Source of the DNA: JABDQA01 sp963759125
GTDB taxonomy: Bacteria > Desulfobacterota > Desulfobulbia > Desulfobulbales > Desulfocapsaceae
Direction: 5' to 3'
Assembly: GCA_963759125.1 (NCBI GenBank)
Contig: CAVWXN010000002.1
Span: 186,001 to 250,000 of the forward strand
DNA length: 64,000 nucleotides
Every line of letters begins with the position of its first letter. Positions within the stretch are counted from its first letter, which is position 1. Below are positions 46,593 through 55,061 of the stretch, one piece after another. The notes under the pieces were generated by a model. It searched no databases. It had not been told where the DNA came from and saw nothing but the letters and a program-made list of their open reading frames with translations. A program made the position numbers and the translations under genes.

Positions 46593-48140
46593 TCAGGTTT
46601 CCTGAATCCATCTTTTGATCACATGGGCGGCTGCCACCGGATTGTTCTCTATCTCGTGTTTCAGCACCATAGTAATATCTTCCTGCTCTACCCCTGTTTC
46701 AGAATCGGAAAAAGCCTCCTGCTTCTGAACTTCCATGATTTGTGCCTGTTGATCTAGTTCAGTTCTTAAAAGTCCGATCACCGGTTTTATAATCAGCAGG
46801 TAGAAAAGAAAAAAAACAAAAACTATCATGGTGATACTGCCCACCGGAAAAAGGTTCAACATATCGTAGAAAAGCGATACCTCATTGGGGGCGGCATCAC
46901 CGGGAGAGATGGTGGTTGGGGTTCTCAGCAGAAGGATTGAATCTCCTCTGTTGGGTTTAAGTGACAGTGCGGAGGTTACCAGCGAATTGATCGAATCAAG
47001 CTCTGAGTCACTTCGCGGTTTAAAGCTGACACTGCCGTCTGGCTCAATCGATTTTTCATCGGCAACCAGCACGGTGACAGATATTTGTTCGATGGTTCCC
47101 ATCGGTTGGGTCGTTTTGCTGGTGGTCTTGCTGATCTCATAATCGAATTTGGAAGAGGTGGTGAGAGATGGCCGGTAACCGGATGCGCCGGCAACGGGTG
47201 AACCTTCAATTTGATCGTTGGCACTTGACCCTGGATCACCTGCTGGCTCCTGCTGAATGTGTTCGCTCCTGAGGACGGGTTCTTCAGGGTCGTACCGTTC
47301 AGAAGTTGTCTCGTTTCTGGCGAAGTCGAGCTCAGCAGCCACTCTGATTAGAGTCTGACCTCTGCCGATCATTGCATCGAGCAGATCTTGGGCTTTTTTT
47401 TCCAGGCTGCGTTCCACCGATGCCTGATAGGTCAATGTGCTGTCCCCAAAAATATGGGAAGCCCCGTAGTCAGCGTCACTGGATATCAAACTGCCAGCAC
47501 TGTCAAATATGCTGATTCTATCAGGCTGCAGCCCTAAGACAGACGCTGAAAGCAAGTGCAGAACTCCCTGAATCTGGCTGGAGGTGAGGGTGCGCCCCGG
47601 TGCAACAGTGAGCACGACTGTCGCACTTGGGATGTTATCAATGGAGCGATAGGACGAGGAAGGAGTGAGGTGAACCCGGGCCGCTTGGATGTGATCCAGG
47701 GCCGCTATGGTCTTTGCCAGTTCAAGCTGCAAGGCGATGGCAGGATCGGTTGCAGTGACTGCATCGATAACCGCCAGACGTCTTGAGTCAAGCAGGTCAT
47801 TACTGTTTTCAAGGTTGCGAGGCAACTTGCTCTGAGCCAACTGCAGCCTGATTCGGTGAGTACTGTCTGCGGAAACATAGATACTCTGCTGATGGGGATC
47901 GTTTTTGAAATCGATATCTCTGAGTGCCAGCCAGTCGCTGAGCGCGATATAATCCTCAGGTACAAGATTGGCATAGAGAAGCTGATAATCCGTCTCTTTA
48001 TATGCTCGTATGGCAAAAATTAGAAGCAGTGCAGCAATGAGCAGAACAGAACAGAGTAAAATCTTTCGATTCAACGACCACTGCATGAACAGATTTTTCA
48101 GTGTTGAATAGGTGGATCGGTGAGGTTGTTCGGAAACCAT
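46593..48140 (-). CDS. fliF: Flagellar MS-ring protein FliF
   Basis: The 515-residue protein has an N-terminal membrane helix (about 28-45), the ring-building motifs of FliF (YQLLYANLVPEDY, LQLELAKTIAALDHIQAARVHLTPS), a proline/serine-rich linker, a second helix (about 425-445) and a C-terminal cytoplasmic tail that binds FliG. FliF is the base on which the flagellum assembles. No fliE, flgB or flgC gene is next to it; those must be elsewhere. Confidence 0.94.
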   Translation of the reverse strand: MVSEQPHRSTYSTLKNLFMQWSLNRKILLCSVLLIAALLLIFAIRAYKETDYQLLYANLVPEDYIALSDWLALRDIDFKNDPHQQSIYVSADSTHRIRLQLAQSKLPRNLENSNDLLDSRRLAVIDAVTATDPAIALQLELAKTIAALDHIQAARVHLTPSSSYRSIDNIPSATVVLTVAPGRTLTSSQIQGVLHLLSASVLGLQPDRISIFDSAGSLISSDADYGASHIFGDSTLTYQASVERSLEKKAQDLLDAMIGRGQTLIRVAAELDFARNETTSERYDPEEPVLRSEHIQQEPAGDPGSSANDQIEGSPVAGASGYRPSLTTSSKFDYEISKTTSKTTQPMGTIEQISVTVLVADEKSIEPDGSVSFKPRSDSELDSINSLVTSALSLKPNRGDSILLLRTPTTISPGDAAPNEVSLFYDMLNLFPVGSITMIVFVFFLFYLLIIKPVIGLLRTELDQQAQIMEVQKQEAFSDSETGVEQEDITMVLKHEIENNPVAAAHVIKRWIQET

Positions 48141-48212
48141 AAATCTAAATGTCCATTACCATTAGTAACACAATCGTTTTGTCATGCTCGGTAAAATGAT
48201 ATTGAGCGCTTC

Positions 48213-50618
48213 TTAAAGGTTTGAAAGCATATCTTTATAACGCAAATCCAGGGCTGCAAATCGTTGCCACCAATCCTGTTCCTCGCCGTCATCGCTTCCA
48301 TCCGCAGGTATATGTATAGTAGTCTTTTCCCCTTTGGTATCACTAAGCTGTGTGAGCCTGTAGCGGGCAGATTGTCCGTATCCATCAGTAGATGCTAATT
48401 TTACAAAAAGGGCTGAGCACTCACTGAAAGATTGGAGATTAAACAGGCTTTCAGCCAACATATAGAGGTGATCCTCTGAAAAACCGGCGGCATTGGTTCT
48501 GTATACAGGCAAAAGTAAATCTGCGGTGCCTGCATAGTCATTATTGTAAAAGTAAAGCGAAGCTGCGATCAATTTGAAATCGTCTCGCGGCGGTAGTGGT
48601 GTCGGTAGAAGTTTCAGAGCCTCATCGATATGACCGACCCCGTATCTGCAGTCAAGCTGGTAAAAAAGAATATCAAGCTGATACTTACCTTCAGGGTACC
48701 GGTAAAAATACTCGGCTGCCAGATCTTCCACCAGGTGATAATCACCAAGTGCGTGGGCAGCCCTGGTTGAAGCTAGGTGAATATTTTCATCATCGTCGGA
48801 GTTAGGTGATTTTTTTAAATAGAGAAAAAGTTGCAGTGCCTCAGGGTACAAAGCCAAACTCTCAAAGGCCAGGCCGATCTGAAACAAAAGAGCCTTGTCC
48901 AACCAGCCGTGTTCAAAGAAAAAACGATTCTGCTGAGCGAGGGCTATAGCCTCGATATACTGATCTTCAGCCAGAAGACGCTCAATTTCCCCGGGTAAAA
49001 TCTGAATGAGCAGAGCCTGGGCGTGATCCCTGATATCTCCACTCCGGAACGTTCTCAACAATTCTGACAATAGTTGGGTACTGGTCCTGTTGTCGCCGTC
49101 CAGATGGTATACAATGGCTTCCTTGAAAGAGGCCTCCTGGGAAATGTCTCTGGCCGTGGCCTGATCAGCGATACTCCGGTACCAGGGTTGTATATTGTCG
49201 GCGCAGTCGCTGCGTTGCAGGTAACAGATATCAGCCTGCTTCATCTCTGCTCTCAGCGCGGCTGCAGTAGCTGGGTAGCGCTCGATTATCTGATTGAAGC
49301 GGTCAGCCGTAGTTGCACCTGCTGCCCCAGTCAGCATTTCCGAGAGGGCGGCACGATAATGGGCCTGGGCCGACTGTTCCTTGTCATTGAGCAGAGGGGC
49401 CAGCTCTTGATAACACTTAAAGCTCTCATCATATATTTGCCGGCTGAAGAGGATAGAACAATAGGCGTTGATGCTGTATGGCAGCCCGGTCATTGCCGGA
49501 GATCCATAGAGATTATTGTAGAGGGTATAGGCGTCGGAAGATCGCCCAGTCGCAAAAGCGAGATCAGCAGTGCGTAACTGAACTCTGGAACTCAAAGGTG
49601 GAGGGATCTCCACTAAGGTGTCCAGGTGCTCTTTCAGCTGTTTGTATTGATTAGTAGCAAGCGCTGTTTCGGCGAGCGCTAAACGAACATAAGGTAACAG
49701 CGGATGCTCTTCCGGCAGACGCTCAAGCAATCCTCGTAATTTTGATTGAGCTTCATAAAATTCATGGTTCAGCGCCTTGATTACAGCCCCACTATACACT
49801 GCAAGGTCCCCAGCGATATCATCCTGGTAAGCTTCTTGTAAAAGTTTGAACTGATCACTGGCGGCCCCAGCACTTCCCAGCCTGAACAAGATATCGGCAT
49901 GGGCGATGGCATAATACTTCTGTTCTTCACCTTTTTGGATCGATGTAAGTCGATTCTGAATAAGTCTCAGTGATTCGAACCAGTCCTTCTGGTCTAATCC
50001 CTGTATCACGGATAAACTTTCGCCAAGATTCTTATTGTCGACGGTGGCTGCCAGGGAAGTTAAAGGGAAGGGAAGGAAATAAGATTTTGGTGCAGGGATC
50101 AGAGAGGGATCATTGTCGATCTTTTTGAAGAAAGACAGCCAATCACCACCATAAGGGGAAAAGGAGAGAGGACTGGCTTTGGTTTTCCGCTTCTCAGGTA
50201 CCAGCGAAACTTGTCCAAGACTGGCGAGCAATTCCCTGTACGCTGCGGTGAAACGATTGCCAGGGATAAGATCGACAATTAAAGTTTCTGTCTGGTCCGC
50301 ATTTATGGCCAGGTCTTGAGGAATATAGCGGAAAAAAAAGCTGAGAATCGTTTTACCCTGTTCTTGAACAACGAGTGTCTTGACTAAAATATCATCGGGT
50401 TCAGGAAGCTGCAGACGCTCTTCAGTGATCGTATCGAAAAAGGTGAGATCAAGGCGTCTGTCTTTGAACCGCTGACGGTAAACTGGCAGTTCGTCAAAGT
50501 AGGTATAGATCAGAACGGATGTGGCTGTTAGAGTTTTGGATATTCTGCTGAGTTGCGCACCTCTCCCTTCGTTCATGGAAGTGACGACAAGCAACAATGT
50601 CAAAATTAACAGTCTCAT
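48213..50618 (-). CDS. Secreted 801-residue TPR-like protein upstream of fliF
   Basis: The protein begins with a signal peptide (about 1-20), then an AMIN-like beta region (about 25-130), a Pro/Ser linker, and about 600 residues of TPR-like helical repeats (examples QFKLLQEAYQDD, AYTLYNNLYGSP, EALQLFLYLKKSP, ALKLLPTPLPP). The C-terminus is acidic and Trp-rich (DDGEEQDWWQRF). It sits 72 bp upstream of fliF, directly behind a sigma-54-like promoter, so it is probably co-expressed with the basal body. A periplasmic scaffold or motor-accessory role is an inference; I do not recognise a named family. Confidence 0.7.
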   Translation of the reverse strand: MRLLILTLLLVVTSMNEGRGAQLSRISKTLTATSVLIYTYFDELPVYRQRFKDRRLDLTFFDTITEERLQLPEPDDILVKTLVVQEQGKTILSFFFRYIPQDLAINADQTETLIVDLIPGNRFTAAYRELLASLGQVSLVPEKRKTKASPLSFSPYGGDWLSFFKKIDNDPSLIPAPKSYFLPFPLTSLAATVDNKNLGESLSVIQGLDQKDWFESLRLIQNRLTSIQKGEEQKYYAIAHADILFRLGSAGAASDQFKLLQEAYQDDIAGDLAVYSGAVIKALNHEFYEAQSKLRGLLERLPEEHPLLPYVRLALAETALATNQYKQLKEHLDTLVEIPPPLSSRVQLRTADLAFATGRSSDAYTLYNNLYGSPAMTGLPYSINAYCSILFSRQIYDESFKCYQELAPLLNDKEQSAQAHYRAALSEMLTGAAGATTADRFNQIIERYPATAAALRAEMKQADICYLQRSDCADNIQPWYRSIADQATARDISQEASFKEAIVYHLDGDNRTSTQLLSELLRTFRSGDIRDHAQALLIQILPGEIERLLAEDQYIEAIALAQQNRFFFEHGWLDKALLFQIGLAFESLALYPEALQLFLYLKKSPNSDDDENIHLASTRAAHALGDYHLVEDLAAEYFYRYPEGKYQLDILFYQLDCRYGVGHIDEALKLLPTPLPPRDDFKLIAASLYFYNNDYAGTADLLLPVYRTNAAGFSEDHLYMLAESLFNLQSFSECSALFVKLASTDGYGQSARYRLTQLSDTKGEKTTIHIPADGSDDGEEQDWWQRFAALDLRYKDMLSNL

Positions 50619-50933
50619 AGTCTGGTTTTTGGGGTACTTCAGCAGCTACTGCAAGTTGCGTTCCAAATATAATATCAAAAATAAAACATAATACCAGTTG
50701 GTTATGATATCTGATTCAATACCGCTTAGAGGGCTCATGTCAAAATGGTGACGCTGTAGCAATGCACCAGTAGTGAACTGTTGATTGAATATTTTGTGAA
50801 GCCAGCCGCGCTGCTTCTTCTCTAGTCATTGACCCCAAGTATTACCAGTGCTATAGATGGTTATCAAGACCAACCGCCCCCAGAACCGTCGTTACTCTTC
50901 GCAGATTGGCTGTAAAGCACTAATACTGAGAAA
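50619..50933. other. Intergenic region between divergent genes
   Basis: This 315-bp gap separates the secreted TPR gene (minus) and the CheC-like gene (plus). A sigma-54-like element lies at 50651-50665 on the minus strand. I see no open frame, no RNA gene and no clear promoter for the plus-strand gene. Confidence 0.5.
50651..50665 (-). promoter_or_regulatory. Sigma-54-type (-24/-12) promoter for the TPR-fliF genes
   Basis: On the minus strand the element reads TGGAACGCAACTTGC, which differs from the TGGCACG-N4-TTGC consensus at one base and keeps the GG and GC doublets at the correct spacing. The predicted start near 50640 lies about 20 nt before the TPR-gene ATG. A sigma-54 activator gene is 2 kb away. 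Confidence 0.65.
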
Positions 50934-52676
50934 ATGCAAAGCACTATAGAACGGATTAGCAGTGAAGCGCTTCTCCACGCCCAGAATGAGGTCAGCAAAC
51001 TCATTGGGGCGGAACTGGAGCTCATTTTAAAGTCGGCTTCGTTAATTAATAAACAGGGTTTTTTTGAGCAGCTGAACGGGCGGAACAGTATCATTGGTTT
51101 GACCATGAGTGGTATCTATGAAGGAGAAGGGTGCCTGGTGACCGCAGAAAAAAGTGTTGTGAGGTTGGGTGGAAAAATGCTCATGCTGTCTGCTGCAGAG
51201 CTGAATGAGATCATTTCTTCAACCACATATGATGATGAGGAAGAATTACTATATGCTTTTGATGAGATAGCAAAATGTTTTGTTGTCTCGTTTTTAGAGC
51301 TCTTTCAGAGTGACAATGCGCTGATTTCAACCATCACCTGTCAGAAACAGACAATTGCTACTGGCAGAAAGGAGTTGAGTGATATTCTTAATTATTTGCC
51401 CTCTGAACATACCTACTACCAGGTCAGTGCAACCATCGATCTCGGCTCCGTTCCAGTCAACGGTTTTTCCCTTTTACTGCCAGCATTCGTTCTGGTCTGC
51501 AGTGAGTTATTCCAGAAGCATGCTGATAAACAGAAGGTTCAAAGTTCATTGGAATTGGGGACCCAGGACAGCAAACAATCCAGTCTTTTTGGGTCACATT
51601 TGTCAGCACTTTTCGAACACGAGTCGAGCAGTGCTGAAGCTACGACTATGTCTCTGCTGTCGCATCTGCTCCCGGCCTTGCGGATAGAGCTTGGTAATCT
51701 GTTGGGTGTCAGCGTACAGATAACCGAAAAAAGTACGACCATTTCAACACCAGTTGAACTTTTCCAGCAGGTCGACCGCGTTGCGCACCTGCGAACCTCT
51801 CTTTCGTTAGTTGGAAACTCCGTCGGCGAGGCCTGGTTGATAGCGGAACTGGCAGATGCCACCAGACTCGGGTTGTTACTGACCGAAGGAGCACTCGGTG
51901 GATTGATCCAGAACTCTCCTTCCAGTCCATTTAGTGCAGACTGTCAGGACGGCTATAACGAGATATGTTCTATTGTTGTCGACGTGCTGTCCTTTGTCTG
52001 TCAGGAGTTGTCCGCCGGCAAACTACTTTTCGAAAAAGCGGTAGTAAAGAAGTATGAAGAGGGATCCACGGAATCTTATTCCCTCGACAACCCCTCTGAT
52101 TTGAGCTACATGCTGTCAGCTCTTGAGTTTTCGGCTGATGGTATAGACTGTGGCAGATTACATCTGCTGATTCCAACCTTTGTGCAGGAATATCTCCAGA
52201 GGGTCGAACCCGGCATGGCTGGGACAACAGCCGGCAAAGCGGAGCAGCAATCAATAGAGAGAGAGGGAAGCGGGGGTGCTCCGCTAGAAACCAAAACAGC
52301 CCTGCAGGCTGATTCGCTCCCCAGGGTGTTAGCCATTGAAGCTGCACAGGGGTGCGCCTCGGAAGTGTTAAGCGCTCTTGCAGTTGAAGGGATCTTGGGA
52401 GAGAGCATCTCTTTGGCTGAGGAGCTTCATAAAACAGACATCGAATCTTACCAGGCCATTCTCATTGTGGTCGAAAAGCTAGATGAAATAGCTCTGGGTG
52501 TGGTGATAAAGATAAAATCATTTTCTTCAGTCCCGATGCTCGTGGCCGCCTCCAGATGGACCCAGAACGATGTCATGAAAGCAATGCGCTATGGCGTAGA
52601 TGATATCGTCATGCTTCCAGTCGATAGTGAAGAACTTCTAAAGAAAATAAGAGGTTTGGAGCCGCTCTCCGTCTAA
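50934..52676 (+). CDS. Protein with two CheC/FliY-like regions and a degenerate receiver
   Basis: The 580-residue protein has two related regions (about 5-205 and 235-425). Each has a helix-strand layout and an acidic DEIAKCFVVSFLE or YNEICSIVVDVLS segment like that of CheC/CheX/FliY phosphatases, though the active Asn is not obvious. A Gln/Ser/Gly-rich linker leads to a receiver-like C-terminus (about 462-577), where the phospho-acceptor Asp is absent in the AILIVVEKLDE strand and the conserved Lys is Leu in DDIVMLPVD. It lies next to flagellar genes and opposite the sigma-54 activator. Its function is unknown; a non-phosphorylated motor or signalling adaptor is possible. Confidence 0.6.
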   Translation: MQSTIERISSEALLHAQNEVSKLIGAELELILKSASLINKQGFFEQLNGRNSIIGLTMSGIYEGEGCLVTAEKSVVRLGGKMLMLSAAELNEIISSTTYDDEEELLYAFDEIAKCFVVSFLELFQSDNALISTITCQKQTIATGRKELSDILNYLPSEHTYYQVSATIDLGSVPVNGFSLLLPAFVLVCSELFQKHADKQKVQSSLELGTQDSKQSSLFGSHLSALFEHESSSAEATTMSLLSHLLPALRIELGNLLGVSVQITEKSTTISTPVELFQQVDRVAHLRTSLSLVGNSVGEAWLIAELADATRLGLLLTEGALGGLIQNSPSSPFSADCQDGYNEICSIVVDVLSFVCQELSAGKLLFEKAVVKKYEEGSTESYSLDNPSDLSYMLSALEFSADGIDCGRLHLLIPTFVQEYLQRVEPGMAGTTAGKAEQQSIEREGSGGAPLETKTALQADSLPRVLAIEAAQGCASEVLSALAVEGILGESISLAEELHKTDIESYQAILIVVEKLDEIALGVVIKIKSFSSVPMLVAASRWTQNDVMKAMRYGVDDIVMLPVDSEELLKKIRGLEPLSV

Positions 52677-52695
52677 GGTCCTTACCAGGGGAAAA

Positions 52696-54189
52696 TCACT
52701 CCTCCCAGCGGCCATCAATCTCTTTCTTTTTAATTTTTTCGAGCAAGGTAGTCCGTTTGAGGCACAGCATTCTGGATGCTTCCTTTTTGTTTCCGGAAGT
52801 GAATTTCAGCGCCTTGATGATGAGTTCCGTTTCGAAATCATTTATGAGTTCATTGAAATTTATTGGTCCGTTCTGAAAATCGATCGAAGGGGTGGGTGGG
52901 ACGGAGAGGGCGAACAACGCCGCCCTTTCTGCACTGATGTCGTTTTCTGACTGAGAGGTAGGGTGCGGACTTTGTCCTGAGGAAGATATATCCTCGCCTT
53001 TCAGGCGGGTAGTAAATTTCGATGGTAGATGATGTGGATAGATTCTTCTACCACTATAAAGGATGGACATATGCTGCACCAGGTTTTCAAGTTCTCTGAC
53101 GTTACCCCGCCATGGGTGATTGAAAAGAATATCCAGAGCCTCGGGTGAAAAGACGATTTTATCCCTTCCTCTTCTGGTGGAATAGCGTTCAACAAAATCT
53201 TCGAGCAGCAGCGGGATGTCATCAGATCGGGCTCGCAATGGCGGAACTTCCAGGGGAATCACGCTCAAACGATAATAGAGGTCTTCCCTGAAGCGCCCCT
53301 CCTTAACAAGTTCTTCAAGATCACAATGGGTGGCGGCAACGATTCTGGTATTTACCGGTGTTGCTTTCAGCGAGCCAACTGGTTCGAACTCTCGTTCCTG
53401 AATGACCCGCAGCAATTTAGCCTGAAGGTTCGGTTTCATATCGCCGATTTCATCGAGAAACAGGGTTCCGTTATCGGCATATTGAATTCTGCCGATTTTA
53501 GTCTGGCCCGCCCCGGTAAATGATCCTTTCAAATGACCGAAAAGTTCGCTTTCCAATAATTCATCAGGAATTGCAGCACAATTGACCGGTACGAAATTAT
53601 GCTTTCGCCGGCTGCTCTTGGTGTGGATTGCCTTGGCGACCAGTTCTTTTCCCGTGCCTGATTCTCCCCTGATCAAGACGGTTGAGTAATCGTCTTCTGC
53701 AACCCGCCTGATTATCTCGAAGAGCTCATTCATGGCTGGGCTCTTGCCGATGAAGCCGGACATCGGAAAAGACTTATTTTCGTTGTTTCGCTTGGCTGTC
53801 TGATTTCTGTGATTAAAGAGGGTAAGACAATGGTTAACACAGAATGTCACCTCTGCCGGCTGAATCGGAAAGCACAGGTGAAAAAAAGGTAGGTTACCCT
53901 GATCTGCCTGAAAAAGGTCAAATGACGGTTCATCGACCAGAAGAATAATGACCAGATCCTTGAACTCTTCGCCGATTTTTCCAAATAATTGGGAAGTGGT
54001 ATAACTCGATTTGATTCTACTGTCTAAAAAGAGGATCGAGTAAGGTTTGCGGCGCAATTCAGTCAGCAGATTTTCCCCGTTCACCTGATCTTGGATGACA
54101 GCTGAAAACCGACTGGCGATAGGTTCGATTAGTAAGTTGGGATCGGTCTGGTCAGCTAAAGCATGTAGAATGTATAATGACCGGCTCAT
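52696..54189 (-). CDS. Sigma-54-dependent transcriptional activator (FlrA/FleQ-like layout)
   Basis: The 497-residue protein has an N-terminal receiver-like domain without the canonical phosphorylation residues, a central AAA+ domain (about 143-375; GESGTGKE Walker A, DNGTLFLDEIGDM Walker B) and a C-terminal Fis-type helix-turn-helix (NKKEASRMLCLKRTTL). The sigma-54 contact loop reads GSFTGA (222-227) rather than GAFTGA. With a sigma-54-like promoter before the fliF genes, it is a good candidate for their master regulator. Confidence 0.87.
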   Translation of the reverse strand: MSRSLYILHALADQTDPNLLIEPIASRFSAVIQDQVNGENLLTELRRKPYSILFLDSRIKSSYTTSQLFGKIGEEFKDLVIILLVDEPSFDLFQADQGNLPFFHLCFPIQPAEVTFCVNHCLTLFNHRNQTAKRNNENKSFPMSGFIGKSPAMNELFEIIRRVAEDDYSTVLIRGESGTGKELVAKAIHTKSSRRKHNFVPVNCAAIPDELLESELFGHLKGSFTGAGQTKIGRIQYADNGTLFLDEIGDMKPNLQAKLLRVIQEREFEPVGSLKATPVNTRIVAATHCDLEELVKEGRFREDLYYRLSVIPLEVPPLRARSDDIPLLLEDFVERYSTRRGRDKIVFSPEALDILFNHPWRGNVRELENLVQHMSILYSGRRIYPHHLPSKFTTRLKGEDISSSGQSPHPTSQSENDISAERAALFALSVPPTPSIDFQNGPINFNELINDFETELIIKALKFTSGNKKEASRMLCLKRTTLLEKIKKKEIDGRWEE

Positions 54190-54228
54190 CGGGTTAGGTA
54201 ATTGGCTGAATTGATGATACTCTTGTCA

Positions 54229-54283
54229 TGTGCTATCATGTCAAAAATTGGACACGTTGTCCTGCGCCATGAACTATAGCACA
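54229..54283. promoter_or_regulatory. Nested inverted repeats, possible operator
   Basis: An outer inverted repeat TGTGCTAT/ATAGCACA (54229-54236 and 54276-54283) encloses an inner palindrome GGACA-CGT-TGTCC (54250-54262). It lies 40-95 bp upstream of the sigma-54 activator start and may be an autoregulatory site. There is no T run, so a terminator is unlikely. Confidence 0.4.
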
Positions 54284-54398
54284 CACTTTGATCCGCAAAC
54301 AAGTAAATAACGGCAATTGTATATAAAACCACAACATTTGGGTGAATATTTAGAAAGCATGGTAACAGACATATATTATTCTAACAAAAATCTGACAC

Positions 54399-54971
54399 AT
54401 GGTTTTTGTTCATGGGAAAGAGTACTCACAATCTTCGATGTGGAATTTTCTGAAAACTGGTGTGCTGCCAATAATTCTTAAATCGTGCTGTTCCTTCTGG
54501 TTGATGTGCTTGTTGACAGCTTTTATCTTCACGGAGGGGATAGCGGGGGCGTCCCAGGGGCCTGCTGCTATAATTGTCGATTATGTCGTGGACGGAGATT
54601 CACTGGTGGTTAGGAAGGGCGCTAGAAAGATGGAGGTCAGATTATGGGGCATTGATGCGCCAGAGTATGATCAGCCTGATAGTATCCCTGCCAAGAATGG
54701 TTTGAAAAAGATGGTAATGGGGCAGAAGGGAGTACTTTATATCAAATATCAGGACCGTTACGGCAGGTACGTGTCAGTGCTCAAGATCGAGGACTTAAAC
54801 GTAAACGAGGCAATGGTGGCCGCTGGTTACAGCTGGGTGTATGACCGTTATTGCCGTGAGCCTGTGTGCCAGAGATGGAAGCATCTTCAGGCGGAGGCAA
54901 AAGAACAAAGACGCGGCCTGTGGAGTGGGAAGGATCCAGTTCCCCCATGGCAATGGAAGGCAAGCCGCTGA
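54399..54971 (+). CDS. Secreted thermonuclease (SNase-like)
   Basis: The 190-residue protein has an N-terminal hydrophobic segment (about 24-48, signal peptide or anchor) and an SNase domain (about 55-180). The motifs VDGDSLVVR, VRLWGIDAPE (catalytic Arg and Asp) and YGRYVSVL are present; the residue order fits active staphylococcal nuclease homologues. Two starts (54399 and 54438) are possible and neither has a good ribosome binding site. No operon partner is obvious. Confidence 0.87.
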   Translation: MVFVHGKEYSQSSMWNFLKTGVLPIILKSCCSFWLMCLLTAFIFTEGIAGASQGPAAIIVDYVVDGDSLVVRKGARKMEVRLWGIDAPEYDQPDSIPAKNGLKKMVMGQKGVLYIKYQDRYGRYVSVLKIEDLNVNEAMVAAGYSWVYDRYCREPVCQRWKHLQAEAKEQRRGLWSGKDPVPPWQWKASR

Positions 54972-55061
54972 ACAACCATGTTTAAACAAAACTTGAGATC
55001 TGGTATAAACGGAGCCAGTGACTTTGAGTAGCTCAAAATTTAATTATCCTGGAGAAAATAA

